A program made the position numbers and the translations under genes. Positions 7,680 through 16,487 of a stretch of DNA of 64,000 nt are shown here, in pieces (positions within the stretch are counted from its first letter, which is position 1; every line of letters begins with the position of its first letter). Source of the DNA: Tenacibaculum gallaicum. Its GTDB lineage: Bacteria > Bacteroidota > Bacteroidia > Flavobacteriales > Flavobacteriaceae. The notes beneath the pieces are model-generated. The model had not been told where the DNA came from, did not search any database, and saw only the letters and a program-made list of their open reading frames with translations. The stretch covers positions 1 through 64,000 of the forward strand of contig NZ_QUNS01000012.1 of assembly GCF_003387615.1 (NCBI RefSeq), in the 5' to 3' direction.

Positions 7680-8279
7680 ATGAAATATAAATTTATAATT
7701 CTTTGTCTCATCTTTTTTATTTCTTGTAAATCTGAAGTAAAAAATAAAATCCCAAAAAAACATAATCCACACGAACAAATTAATCAAAACTTGGAAAATG
7801 AAAAAGCCATCGAATTGTATTTTAAAGGGACTGAAAACTTAACTAATGGAAACTTTAAATTGGCACAAAGTTATTTAAAAGAATCATTTGAAATTGAAAA
7901 AAGTCCTATCACACTAAACGAGCTTGGAACTATTTCGCTTGCAGAGAATAAATATAAAGAAGCTTTATCATATTTTAATGAGAGTATTACACTTGACAAA
8001 ACTTACTACCCAAGCCATATCAATAAATCAAGAGTTTTTGTCATTGAATTAGATTTTGAAAAAGCAGAAGTAACTTTAAAAAACATGATAAAAGAATGTA
8101 AATCAAAATATTGGACTGCCTATGCTAATTTCTATTTAACAACTATATATATTAATAATCGAGAAAACTGTGAAAAGATTAAAAAACATCTAAACAAATC
8201 ACAAATTTTAAAAGAAGATACAAGTTTAACACAACTATATTTAAGTATAGAAAAGACTGTTAAAAAAAGATGTGGCTAA
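7680..8279 (+). CDS. TPR-repeat lipoprotein
   Basis: 199 residues with a lipoprotein signal (MKYKFIILCLIFFISC, C16 lipidated). Three or so tetratricopeptide-like helix pairs follow from about residue 40: ELYFKGTENLTNGNFKLAQSYLKESF, LNELGTISLAENKYKEALSYFNES and INKSRVFVIELDFEKAEVTL. TPR lipoproteins of this size are usually periplasmic scaffolds. The gene stands alone, 117 bp after the permease gene. Function not predictable. Confidence 0.75.
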   Translation: MKYKFIILCLIFFISCKSEVKNKIPKKHNPHEQINQNLENEKAIELYFKGTENLTNGNFKLAQSYLKESFEIEKSPITLNELGTISLAENKYKEALSYFNESITLDKTYYPSHINKSRVFVIELDFEKAEVTLKNMIKECKSKYWTAYANFYLTTIYINNRENCEKIKKHLNKSQILKEDTSLTQLYLSIEKTVKKRCG

Positions 8280-8403
8280 CAATAATTTACGCCTATTAAA
8301 TTCTTCATCGAATTCTAACTTGAATTTATTATTTTTTGGCTATAACGAAAGAAATCCTGCATTTTTTTCATAAATGAAACCTTAGCAAAACATCCTCCTC
8401 AGT

Positions 8404-8424
8404 CCTTTCTAAAAAAATCTAATT
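8404..8424 (+). promoter_or_regulatory. 21-bp upstream motif shared with 10078-10098
   Basis: Starts cctttct, then seven A, then tctaatt. It is identical to the block at 10078-10098 before the PLP-enzyme gene and is followed in both by a similar (c/g)(a)tatct segment. It lies about 100 nt before the AraC-type gene. Possible shared regulatory element or duplicated promoter fragment. Confidence 0.35.
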
Positions 8425-8475
8425 TACCATATCTAACAATTTTATATTATCAGTTTACACTTCTTATAGAAATTA

Positions 8476-8483
8476 TATCTTTG
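8476..8483 (+). promoter_or_regulatory. Putative -7 promoter box (TATCTTTG)
   Basis: Perfect TAnnTTTG about 40 nt before the ATG at 8523. A tttacac segment lies roughly 20 nt upstream in place of a canonical TTG -33 box. Confidence 0.45.
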
Positions 8484-8522
8484 GTAAACCATGCCTCTTG
8501 CTGAAAAAGATTAAACGACAAA

Positions 8523-9338
8523 ATGGACTACCAAACATACGAACCACATACAGATTTAAAGTCAATTATTAGTTGTTATTGGACGTTGGAAGTCCCCATA
8601 CATTCCGAACCACAAAAACAACGAATTGTACCAGATGGCTGTATAGAAATGGCATTTATTCTTGGAGACGATATAAAACGGTACACTTCCGAAAATGACT
8701 TTATACTTCAACCACGGGCAATGATATTGGGACAAACAATTGAGCCATTTTATATTGAACCAACAGGTTATGTCAATACTTTTGCTATTAGATTTTATCC
8801 TTATGGGTTTGCTAACTTTATTTCTGAACCAATCAACAACTTAGCAAATACAGAAACACCCCTAGACCTACTTTTTGCAAAGGAAACCGCAGATGGTTTG
8901 CAACAAAAAATAATCAACGCTGAAAACACGATACAACGTATAGAAATAATCGAAAAGTTTCTCTTACATACGTTTAACGACCAAAAAACGATTCATAAAA
9001 TAGTAAAAAGCACTGTGAATACTCTCCTATCTACAAACGGAAGTGTTTCTATAAACTCAATCCTCCAATACAACCTATCTAAAAGAAGGCAGCTTGAAAG
9101 AAACTTCAAAAAACAAATTGGAGTAAGTCCCAAACAATTAGGAAAAGTAATTCGGTTACAAACAGCTTTAAAATTGATGCTTAACCAAAAATCTAAAAAC
9201 CTAACCGATGTTGCCTATAAAAGCGACTATTTCGACCAAGCTCACTTCATCAAAGACTTTAGAGAATTTACAGGAATAAACCCTAAAGAGTTTCTTACTG
9301 ATGAAAGCTTAACGCTTTCTACCCTTTTTTACAAATAA
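8523..9338 (+). CDS. AraC-family transcriptional regulator
   Basis: 271 residues. The N-terminal half (1-125; YEPHTDLKSIISCYWTLEV, RIVPDGCIEMAFILGD) is the sensor module seen in many Bacteroidota AraC regulators with a DUF6597-like domain. The C-terminal half carries a double helix-turn-helix (about 160-265), with NLSKRRQLERNFKKQIGVSPKQLGKVIRLQ as the first recognition part and the AraC signature SDYFDQAHFIKDFREFTGINPKEF as the second. It is followed 74 bp later by a VOC-fold lipoprotein gene in the same direction, a pairing that suggests it controls that gene, though each has its own -7 box. Confidence 0.85.
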   Translation: MDYQTYEPHTDLKSIISCYWTLEVPIHSEPQKQRIVPDGCIEMAFILGDDIKRYTSENDFILQPRAMILGQTIEPFYIEPTGYVNTFAIRFYPYGFANFISEPINNLANTETPLDLLFAKETADGLQQKIINAENTIQRIEIIEKFLLHTFNDQKTIHKIVKSTVNTLLSTNGSVSINSILQYNLSKRRQLERNFKKQIGVSPKQLGKVIRLQTALKLMLNQKSKNLTDVAYKSDYFDQAHFIKDFREFTGINPKEFLTDESLTLSTLFYK

Positions 9339-9382
9339 GCTAAGGTGTCGCATTTTTACAATTTCAACTAATTTTCTGCTCT

Positions 9383-9390
9383 TAGTTTTG
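9383..9390 (+). promoter_or_regulatory. Putative -7 promoter box (TAGTTTTG)
   Basis: TAnnTTTG match 22 nt before the ATG at 9413, within the gap between the AraC gene and the VOC gene. It supports separate transcription of the VOC gene. Confidence 0.45.
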
Positions 9391-9412
9391 CATCAATAAT
9401 ACTAAGCCGAAA

Positions 9413-9907
9413 ATGAAAAATAAAATATTTATTACCATTATTGCTCTACTTTTTTGCTTTGTGTCTTGCAAAAACAAAGACACTTCAGTCTCTAAAACAA
9501 CCCAATCTAAAAAACCAATCACTAAAAGCACAAAACAGATGAAAAGTTATGTCTCAATTTTCGAAATTCCAGCAACCAACATTACACGAGCCGTTAATTT
9601 TTACAAAGAAATTTTAGAAATAGAAATTGAAAGATTCCATTTTCCAGAAATGGAAATGGGGTTATTTCCTTACCAAAACCAAATGGTTACAGGAGTAATT
9701 ATAAAGGGCAAAGGTTATGAACCTTCTGCAAGCGGAGTTACCATTTACCTCAATGGTGGAGACAACCTGCAAACTATTATTGATAAAGTAGAAGAGTATG
9801 GTGGTAAAGTTATGATACCTAAAACACCTCACGCTGACGAAAACGGGTACTTTGCCATTTTTCTCGACTCAGAAGGAAACAAAATCGGACTTCATTCACC
9901 AAATTAA
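9413..9907 (+). CDS. VOC (glyoxalase/bleomycin-resistance-fold) lipoprotein
   Basis: 164 residues. It has a lipoprotein-type signal (MKNKIFITIIALLFCFVSC, C19), then a short Ser/Thr/Lys linker. A single VOC domain follows from about residue 47: SIFEIPATNITRAVNFYKEIL at its start and NGYFAIFLDSEGNKIGLHSPN at its end. VOC proteins bind a metal in a paired beta-alpha-beta-beta-beta fold and do varied chemistry. The usual C-terminal glutamate ligand is not obvious here, so it may be a binding protein. An envelope-anchored VOC protein is uncommon compared with cytosolic ones. The gene ends at a strong terminator. Confidence 0.8.
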   Translation: MKNKIFITIIALLFCFVSCKNKDTSVSKTTQSKKPITKSTKQMKSYVSIFEIPATNITRAVNFYKEILEIEIERFHFPEMEMGLFPYQNQMVTGVIIKGKGYEPSASGVTIYLNGGDNLQTIIDKVEEYGGKVMIPKTPHADENGYFAIFLDSEGNKIGLHSPN

Positions 9908-9934
9908 AAAAACAACCCCACAACAGTAAAGGGA

Positions 9935-9979
9935 AATAATAACGGTTTGAGAACTAACTCAAACCGTTATTATTTTTTA
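9935..9979 (+). terminator. Strong intrinsic terminator after the VOC gene
   Basis: A perfect 17-bp stem: aataataacggtttgag (9935-9951) pairs with 9958-9974 around a 6-nt loop, followed by a T-rich run. Confidence 0.85.
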
Positions 9980-10077
9980 TTAAAGTATCTTAAGAATTCA
10001 AACAATAAATTTATATAGTCAGCTACAGCTCATACATCAAACGAAAGCAAAACTCCCTGTATAAAACCATTCTCTCC

Positions 10078-10098
10078 CCTTTCTAAAAAAATCTAATT
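10078..10098 (+). promoter_or_regulatory. 21-bp upstream motif shared with 8404-8424
   Basis: Identical 21-bp block about 36 nt before the PLP-enzyme ATG, followed by a TATCTTGC segment (10103-10110) that may be the -7 box. Confidence 0.35.
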
Positions 10099-10133
10099 AA
10101 CGTATCTTGCAGTCTTATTAAAAGACACCTATA

Positions 10134-11975
10134 ATGCAAGACAAAAACGTACATAACTATATAAAAAATGTTGTAGAAAATATGCCAGCAGCTTGGTTAA
10201 ACCTTACCACGCACCGCCTGGATATTTATGAAGAAAAACTAGCCAAAACTCAGTTTTTAGAGCAATTTGAAGATTTGTATAAAAACAACGATGCTGCTGC
10301 TTCAGCTTTAAGCGAGTTACCAACTGCATACGATTATATTCGTTTAGGGCATCCGTTATCGTCTGTATTAGAGTGGACGATTGCCAAACTATACAACACA
10401 AAAGCAGCAAATGTAATTAGTTTTTCGTCACAAACAGTACCTGTATTGGCTGTGTTAAGAGCAAATTTGTTTGCAAATAAAAACACACAAATAGTGTACA
10501 CCAATGAAATCCCTAGCTTTTTTGATGCAGAAGCAATCAAAAACGTATACGGATATCAATTTGAATTAAAAAAGGCGGATAGTGTTGAAGCGATAACTGA
10601 GTTTGATGGTAGCACCGTATTGATTGTTGAACAAGAAGCTATTTGCAACTTTACCATTCTACCTAATGTTGATTTTTACATCAATACACACCCTGAATTA
10701 GGAAGCTTTTTATTAGTAAACGGTGAGCAAAACGACGCTTATATTTCAGACATTCAACATGTAAGAAGAAGAGAAACTATTGCCATGACTCCTGCTAATT
10801 CGTTAAAAGCGTTAAAAAACTTTATCGATGAGCCGTATGAGGTTACGGTAACTGACGTAGCACAAAACAAAGCAAAGGTTGAAAAACTCATCAATGAAAT
10901 TACCAATACCAGTACAAAAGCGTTAGTAGCATCAAGTGGACTTTCAATACAATACGCCATTTTAATGGGATTGATTGATGATGCTCTTGAAAACCACAAA
11001 GGAAAAGCGATTAAAATTGTAGTGCCTCCAAACTGTTATGGTGGTACTAACGACCAAGCAAGACGTGTTGCTGCTTGTTTAAATAACGTAGACATTGTTG
11101 ATTTACCTGTTGATGGAGACAACGACATGGTAGAGAGTATTGATACCGTGTTAACCAACATTGCAGCGCAAGATGCAGTTCCTTATATCATTGCTGAAAT
11201 TCCGACCAACCCAAGAGTAGAAGTACCAAACCTTGCTGATTTAAGAGATGTTTTAAGTAAAAAGCGTACGACTCCAAATGGTGAAACAGCGGTTGATCCT
11301 GTATTTATTTTAGACCAAACTTTTTGTCCGAATGTTCACTTTTTAGGAGATACAGACATGTTAGCGAACGTTAGAACTATTTCGTTTGCAAGTGGATCTA
11401 AATTCCCTAGTGGTGGAAAATGTACTGCTGGGTACTGTGTTGGAAATAAAACAACCAATGCGTTAATCAAAAAAATAGAAAAACACTTACATATTTGTGA
11501 TAACGAGGCTACACCGCTTCAATATGAAATATTAGCAACACAAATGCCTTCGATGACACAACGTATTAGCGATGCTTATAAAAATACGCGTGAGTTTGTA
11601 AACTTTATTCATGAAGTGTTACCAGATGCTAAAATCAATTTTGTTTCTGAGGAATTAGCAGCACAAGGATTTACGCCATCGGTATTTTCGTTAGACCTTC
11701 CTACCAAAGGAAATACTGCGGAAGAAAAAGAAGCCTATAAAAGAGCCTTAAACTTAAAGCTTATCAATTTAATGATTAATGAAATACCAAATGAAAGTAA
11801 GTATTGTGTAAGCTACGGACAATTAAAAGGTTGTTACTGGACGATTCCTGCAACCTCAACACAAGGAACTACCAAAGAAGGGGATAAAGATTATATTGCT
11901 CGTGTAGCGCTATCTCCTAACATGGATTTAGAACTTCATAAAAAAGTATTCTTAAACTTTGTAAAAGGTATTTAA
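10134..11975 (+). CDS. Cys/Met-metabolism PLP-dependent enzyme with long N-terminal extension
   Basis: 613 residues. The C-terminal ~370 residues match the cystathionine gamma-synthase/lyase fold: the substrate loop CYGGT (301-305), EIPTNPRVEVPN (355-366; the E(S/T)P(S/T)NP motif), PLP-binding D394 in FILDQTF, and Schiff-base lysine K423 in SFASGSKFPSGGK. The first ~230 residues are extra relative to the ~400-residue bacterial enzymes and recall the long fungal-type cystathionine gamma-synthases. The likely role is trans-sulfuration or a related gamma/beta-elimination or replacement in the cytosol. No Cys/Met pathway gene is adjacent, so the exact reaction is open. Confidence 0.8.
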   Translation: MQDKNVHNYIKNVVENMPAAWLNLTTHRLDIYEEKLAKTQFLEQFEDLYKNNDAAASALSELPTAYDYIRLGHPLSSVLEWTIAKLYNTKAANVISFSSQTVPVLAVLRANLFANKNTQIVYTNEIPSFFDAEAIKNVYGYQFELKKADSVEAITEFDGSTVLIVEQEAICNFTILPNVDFYINTHPELGSFLLVNGEQNDAYISDIQHVRRRETIAMTPANSLKALKNFIDEPYEVTVTDVAQNKAKVEKLINEITNTSTKALVASSGLSIQYAILMGLIDDALENHKGKAIKIVVPPNCYGGTNDQARRVAACLNNVDIVDLPVDGDNDMVESIDTVLTNIAAQDAVPYIIAEIPTNPRVEVPNLADLRDVLSKKRTTPNGETAVDPVFILDQTFCPNVHFLGDTDMLANVRTISFASGSKFPSGGKCTAGYCVGNKTTNALIKKIEKHLHICDNEATPLQYEILATQMPSMTQRISDAYKNTREFVNFIHEVLPDAKINFVSEELAAQGFTPSVFSLDLPTKGNTAEEKEAYKRALNLKLINLMINEIPNESKYCVSYGQLKGCYWTIPATSTQGTTKEGDKDYIARVALSPNMDLELHKKVFLNFVKGI

Positions 11976-11988
11976 GAACAATAAAAAC

Positions 11989-12056
11989 GTCATTTCGACC
12001 GAAGGGAGTAACTCTAATTATTGAGATTTCTCAGTCGTAACCTCCTTCGAAATGAT
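11989..12056. repeat. Dispersed intergenic repeat (short form)
   Basis: Begins gtcatttcgaccgaaggg and ends cctccttcgaaatgat; the ends form an inverted repeat around a gagatttctcag core. It lies just after the PLP-enzyme stop and may also act as a transcript-end hairpin. Confidence 0.65.
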
Positions 12057-12065
12057 GTTTTATTT

Positions 12066-12162
12066 TGTTTTGCAAATGAACACTGAGCGAAGTCGAAATG
12101 AATAAAATGGCTATCTTACTCTCGACTTACACAGATTGCTTCACTACCGTTCGCAATGACGT
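12066..12162. repeat. Mosaic of dispersed repeat fragments
   Basis: Contains the actgagcgaagtcgaaatga module (from about 12082), a tggctatctt...cagattgcttc module, and ends with tcgcaatgacg (about 12151-12161). The same modules occur in the same order at 12754-12854. Confidence 0.55.
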
Positions 12163-12172
12163 TAACCGAAAC

Positions 12173-12265
12173 GTCATCTCGAACTGGATCAACACGGAAC
12201 ATGAGAGATCTTAATAATAGGAGTTACTCACATGAATAAGATTTCTCACATTCGTTCGAAATGAC
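12173..12265. repeat. Dispersed intergenic repeat, 93-bp copy 1
   Basis: Starts gtcatctcgaactgg and ends ttcgttcgaaatgac; an inner block runs gagagatcttaataatag. Same length as, and nearly identical to, 12987-13079. The two copies flank the DoxX gene 814 bp apart. Confidence 0.75.
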
Positions 12266-12367
12266 ATAAAATTATTCGCAATGACTAAACTCTTTTTATC
12301 GTACCTTTTTTATTTTTTATATATTTAAAGAACTAAAAAACAAACTACTAACCTCAAACTAATCACT

Positions 12368-12745
12368 ATGAAGCAAAAAATTTTATTCGTACTAAGTCTG
12401 CTATTCGGATTAATGTTTATCAATTCAGGATTAAACAAATTCTTAAACTACATGCCAATGCCAGAAGAATTACCCGAAAAAATGATGAGTGCTATGACTG
12501 CCATGATGGAAATTGGCTGGTTAATGCCTTTGGTAGGAATCATTGAAATTTTAGGAGGTATTCTATTCATTATCCCAAAAACTAGAGCCCTAGGAGCTGT
12601 TGTTATTTTTCCTGTAATGATTGGCATAATGTTAACTAACATTTTTCAAGCGCCTTCTGGACTTCCAATTGCTATAGCGTTTTTTGCGATTAACCTTTGG
12701 GTAATTTATGAAAACTGCGATGCTTATAAATCTATGGTAAAATAA
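12368..12745 (+). CDS. DoxX-family small membrane protein
   Basis: 125 residues, mostly hydrophobic, with four predicted membrane helices (about 5-22, 45-70, 75-92, 95-115). The opening LFVLSLLFGLMFINSGLNKFLNY and the EILGGILFIIPKTRALGAVVIFPVMIGIM block are typical of the DoxX/MauE-like family. Many members are linked to redox or oxidative-stress functions, but this one has no informative partner. The gene is an island between two 93-bp copies of the dispersed repeat. Confidence 0.8.
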   Translation: MKQKILFVLSLLFGLMFINSGLNKFLNYMPMPEELPEKMMSAMTAMMEIGWLMPLVGIIEILGGILFIIPKTRALGAVVIFPVMIGIMLTNIFQAPSGLPIAIAFFAINLWVIYENCDAYKSMVK

Positions 12746-12753
12746 TAACTATC

Positions 12754-12854
12754 GTCATAGCGAGGAAGTTCATTGAGCGAAGTCGAAATGAACGACGTGG
12801 CTATCTTTTTATCAGTACACGATATACAGATTGCTTCGTTCCACTCGCAATGAC
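12754..12854. repeat. Mosaic dispersed repeat (GTCATAGCGAGGAAG type)
   Basis: Begins gtcatagcgaggaagttc, contains the gagcgaagtcgaaatgaa module, then tggctatct and cagattgcttcgttccac, and ends ctcgcaatgacg. The ends are imperfect inverted repeats, as if one element was inserted into another. Confidence 0.65.
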
Positions 12855-12864
12855 GAAACACACT

Positions 12865-12955
12865 GTCATCTCGAACTGGAGCAACGCGGAATGTGAGAGA
12901 CCTCTAGAATAGGAGTTACTCACTTCATGAGACTCCTCACATCCGTTCGGAATTG
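12865..12955. repeat. Dispersed intergenic repeat, 91-bp copy
   Basis: Starts gtcatctcgaactggagc and ends atccgttcggaattg. A diverged member of the 93-bp family, in tandem with the copy at 12987. Confidence 0.65.
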
Positions 12956-12986
12956 TAAAGGTTAACTACAATACCAAAACCATCCT

Positions 12987-13079
12987 GTCATCTCGAACTG
13001 AAGTAGCACGGAATGTGAGAGATCTTAATAATAGGAGTTACTCACATGAATAAGATTTCTCACATTCGTTCGAAATGAC
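12987..13079. repeat. Dispersed intergenic repeat, 93-bp copy 2
   Basis: Nearly identical to 12173-12265 (same 93-bp length). It ends 5 bp before the ABC-F stop codon, so it may form the 3' end of that convergent transcript. With the two preceding copies it fills the whole 12746-13084 gap. Confidence 0.75.
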
Positions 13080-13084
13080 GTTTT

Positions 13085-14716
13085 TTACAAATCTATCTCC
13101 TTTAACGCTTTGATATTATTACGCTCTAAAAACGCATCAATCGTTTCAAAGTGTTCGATAACACGTTGGTCTTTAAATTCGAATACTTTTTGAGATAAAC
13201 CTTGTAAGAAATCACGGTCGTGCGATACTAAAATCAAGGTTCCGTCGAAGTGCAATAAGGCTTCTTTAATTACTTCTTTCGATTTTAAATCTAAATGGTT
13301 TGTAGGCTCATCTAATATCAACACGTTTACAGGCTCTAGTAACAATTTCACCATTGCCAAACGGGTTTTCTCTCCTCCAGAAAGTACTTTTACTTTCTTT
13401 TCTAAATCATCTCCCGAGAACATGAAACGTCCTAAGATATTTTTGATTTGTGTTCGAACATCTCCTTCTGCAACCTCATCTACGGTTTGGAAAATTGTTA
13501 ATTCTGAGTCTAATAACGAAGCTTGATTTTGTGCAAAGTATCCCACTTTGGCATTGTGCCCTAAACCACATTCTCCTTCAAAATCAATTTCTCCCATAAT
13601 TGCTTTAATCATGGTCGATTTTCCTTCTCCGTTTCTTCCTACAAACGATACTTTTTCGCCACGAGCTATAGAGAAACTTGCTTCTTTAAATACGGTTAAG
13701 TCTCCGTATTGCTTCGTCAATCCTTCCACTTTTACAGGATAGTCTCCTGAACGTGGTGACGGTGGAAAACGTAATTTTAAGGCTGAAGTATCTACCTCAT
13801 CTATTTCTACAGGGACTATTTTTTCTAACATTCGTTCACGTGAAGCTACTTGATTCGTTTTTGAATAGGTTCCTTTAAAACGCTCGATAAATGCTTTGGT
13901 ATCGGCAATAAATTTTTGTTGTTCTTGATAGGCTTTTAACTGATGTGCACGACGCTCTTTACGCAATTCTAAATAATGTGAATAGTTCGCTTTATAATCA
14001 TGAACCGTTCCCATGGTAACCTCAATGGTTCGGTTGGTAATGTTATCGATAAATGCTTTATCGTGCGATATTACTACTACTGCCTTGGCTTTGTTTAATA
14101 AGAAGTTTTCTAACCAAATTACCGACTCGATATCTACGTGGTTGGTAGGCTCATCTAACAAAATTAAATCGGGTTTTTGCAGTAATATTTTCGCCAGCTC
14201 TATACGCATACGCCAACCTCCACTAAACTCTGAGGTTGCTCTTTCAAAATCTTCTTGCTTAAATCCTAACCCTTTTAAGGCTTTTTCTACTTCTGCTTCG
14301 TAGTTTATTTCTTCTAACGCGTAGTACTTCTCCCCTAAATCTGATACGCGCTCAATGATTTTCATATAATCGTCCGATTCATAATCAGTACGGGTTTCTA
14401 ACTGTTTGTTGAGGTCGTCCATTTCGGCTTTCATAGCAAAAATAGATGCAAATGCTTTGGACGCTTCTTCTTTTACCGTGCAGTTGTCTTCCATTAACAA
14501 GTGCTGAGGTAAGTAAGCGATTACGGTATCTTTCGGGCTGCGAACGCCTCCTTTAGTAGCTTTAGAAACTCCTGCTATAATTTTCATCATGGTGGATTTT
14601 CCTGCCCCATTTTTACCCATTAAAGCAATTTTATCGTTCTCGTTTATTACAAACGAAACGTCGCTAAACAGGGTGTTACCACTAAACTCAACCGTTAATT
14701 GATCTACCGTAATCAT
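13085..14716 (-). CDS. ABC-F family ATPase (ribosome-associated type)
   Basis: 543 residues from the ATG at 14716 (MITVDQLTVEF); an upstream in-frame ATG at 14746 would add ten atypical residues. There are two ABC cassettes and no membrane domain. Walker A motifs are GKNGAGKST and GRNGEGKST; signatures are FSGGWRMRIELA and LSGGEKTRLAM; Walker B motifs are LILLDEPTNHVD and VLILDEPTNHLD. A charged helical linker lies between them. This is the ABC-F layout (EttA/Uup/YdiF-like), acting on ribosomes in translation or drug protection. The specific subfamily and any resistance role cannot be told from sequence alone. Confidence 0.9.
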   Translation of the reverse strand: MITVDQLTVEFSGNTLFSDVSFVINENDKIALMGKNGAGKSTMMKIIAGVSKATKGGVRSPKDTVIAYLPQHLLMEDNCTVKEEASKAFASIFAMKAEMDDLNKQLETRTDYESDDYMKIIERVSDLGEKYYALEEINYEAEVEKALKGLGFKQEDFERATSEFSGGWRMRIELAKILLQKPDLILLDEPTNHVDIESVIWLENFLLNKAKAVVVISHDKAFIDNITNRTIEVTMGTVHDYKANYSHYLELRKERRAHQLKAYQEQQKFIADTKAFIERFKGTYSKTNQVASRERMLEKIVPVEIDEVDTSALKLRFPPSPRSGDYPVKVEGLTKQYGDLTVFKEASFSIARGEKVSFVGRNGEGKSTMIKAIMGEIDFEGECGLGHNAKVGYFAQNQASLLDSELTIFQTVDEVAEGDVRTQIKNILGRFMFSGDDLEKKVKVLSGGEKTRLAMVKLLLEPVNVLILDEPTNHLDLKSKEVIKEALLHFDGTLILVSHDRDFLQGLSQKVFEFKDQRVIEHFETIDAFLERNNIKALKEIDL

Positions 14717-14880
14717 ACAAATAATTTTAAGCGGCGAAATTAGCAAAAATGGTGTATACCTTTGATAAAATTTTGGTATAACCTGAGTTTTATAAATTAA
14801 CTAAAATCAATAGAGTGTCATTACTGTAATGACACTGAGTCTTTTGGCTATTGCTCAAGATAAACTATGATTGAAGTGGA

Positions 14881-14953
14881 AAATGATGTAATCTCATGAG
14901 TGAGAGTTACTCATAACCTTAAGACTTCTCAGTCGTAACCTCTTTCGAAATGA
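14881..14953. repeat. Dispersed intergenic repeat copy
   Basis: Contains atctcatgagtgagagttactc and ends cctctttcgaaatgac, as in the family at 11989-13079. It lies downstream of the phosphoesterase gene (minus strand). Confidence 0.55.
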
Positions 14954-14981
14954 CCGTTATCAAGAAACTCCCCTCCTTTTG

Positions 14982-16487
14982 TTATTGCTTATAAAAAACT
15001 CTTACGTCTTCTGTTTGTAACTTTAACACATCATCTTTGGCTCTAATTCTTATTAAATGCATACCTGATGCTATATTTTCGGGTATTTTCATCCTCCATA
15101 AGTGTTTACTTTTTGTAGTAGGTTTTGGCACTTTAGATAATTTTTGCCCTTCGTATCTACCTAATTCTTGCAGTAAATAGAATCTTTTTAATTCAGGGGC
15201 TACTCCTTGATGATGCTCCATAGATTGCCAAGTTTTACCATCAAAAGAAACCTCAACTTTCGTAGATTTTCCTCCTGCAAACACATTTACATATATATAA
15301 GGCTCATTTAAAACGTTCATTTCTGTATCCCATTTTTTCTTCTCTGGAACCCAAATATGCATTTGCTTTTCTGTAGGAGCTCCTGAAACCTTATAGCTAA
15401 GATGATAATCTTTGTCTTCTGTTTCTAAGAACCAATATCCTTTTGGGGTACCATCATGCATCATAGCAAAAGGAACTCCATGAATATCGTGTGCTCCCTG
15501 CCACCAAGCACCGCAAACCGCTCCTCCTACTAGTTGGTGTACTGCTTCTTTTTGACTTCTTTGAAAATAGTGATGGTATTGTGTATGTGTATGACCCGCA
15601 GCAACCAATACTTTGTCAAAAGGATTCATTAATGATATGAATTCTTCCTTATTACTTGTATACTCCAAAGGAATATGTGTGAAAATTTTTATTGAATTAT
15701 ATTTCGTTTCAAACTTCTTAATTATGTTAGACACAAATGTTAATTGATCTTCATCAAACTTGCCTATATACTCACGATTATTTACTGGAAAGTTATTATT
15801 AAGCACTAAAAACAGATTATCTCCATATTCAAAAGCATAATATGAAGGTCCAAATGAAGCTTCGAAAGTTTTATCTCTGTTAGAAAATTCTTGTTCTCCA
15901 AAGTTTAAGTCATGATTTCCTATTACATAAAACACAGGTACTCCAACCAGTCCTAATGATTCTGATAGAGGCTTAAATATGCTAAGATTAGCAAAAGAAA
16001 GATCCCCTAAAGGAATAATAATGTCTGGTTTATTTTTGACTAATTCTTCAGTTACTAACTTACTAACATGATGGATATCATCAATTACATCTGATTGAGG
16101 ATCTCCTAACAACGCTATTTTCACCTTGTCTTTTTCTTTATTAGGGTATAACGGAAAATCAAACAATTTTTTATTAATTAACTCTTGAGATAAATAGTAA
16201 AACTTCAAGTTGTTTTGTGGGGTACGTGGTGAAACGTACCCCTTTGGTTTGATAACAAATATTGGATTATTCTCTAAAAACTCTATTTTATAAATCCCTT
16301 TAGTATTTGTTGCAACTACATCTTTTCCATTACTTACAAATATATCTTTAAGGACTTTATCTCCTTTGTCATAAATTCCATTTTGATTCTTATCATGATA
16401 AACTCTTCCTGAAACTTTTGACGATTGTCCTAAAGCTACTTGCACCATAAGCACTAATAAACTGAAAATAAATATTGATTTATTCAT
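14982..16487 (-). CDS. Secreted calcineurin-like phosphoesterase
   Basis: 501 residues with a signal peptide (MNKSIFIFSLLVLMVQVALG then Q). Residues 25-75 form an SdrD-B/CNA-like beta domain (GRVYHDKNQNGIYDKGDKVL). The central metallophosphatase core has GDPQ (motif I, Gln in place of the usual His), GDLSF, GNHD and HTHTQYHH. A C-terminal beta domain (about 360-501) matches the calcineurin C-terminal family. The predicted role is periplasmic or surface phosphomonoester/diester cleavage. Its start overlaps the stop of the alkaline phosphatase gene by 8 bp, so the two are translationally coupled. It is the last gene of the SusCD-phosphatase locus. Confidence 0.88.
   Translation of the reverse strand: MNKSIFIFSLLVLMVQVALGQSSKVSGRVYHDKNQNGIYDKGDKVLKDIFVSNGKDVVATNTKGIYKIEFLENNPIFVIKPKGYVSPRTPQNNLKFYYLSQELINKKLFDFPLYPNKEKDKVKIALLGDPQSDVIDDIHHVSKLVTEELVKNKPDIIIPLGDLSFANLSIFKPLSESLGLVGVPVFYVIGNHDLNFGEQEFSNRDKTFEASFGPSYYAFEYGDNLFLVLNNNFPVNNREYIGKFDEDQLTFVSNIIKKFETKYNSIKIFTHIPLEYTSNKEEFISLMNPFDKVLVAAGHTHTQYHHYFQRSQKEAVHQLVGGAVCGAWWQGAHDIHGVPFAMMHDGTPKGYWFLETEDKDYHLSYKVSGAPTEKQMHIWVPEKKKWDTEMNVLNEPYIYVNVFAGGKSTKVEVSFDGKTWQSMEHHQGVAPELKRFYLLQELGRYEGQKLSKVPKPTTKSKHLWRMKIPENIASGMHLIRIRAKDDVLKLQTEDVRVFYKQ

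Noticed and set aside
8273..8345. Integron attC-like site after the TPR lipoprotein gene
   Set aside because: The two ggcta segments are direct, not inverted, and no integrase or conserved core sites are present.
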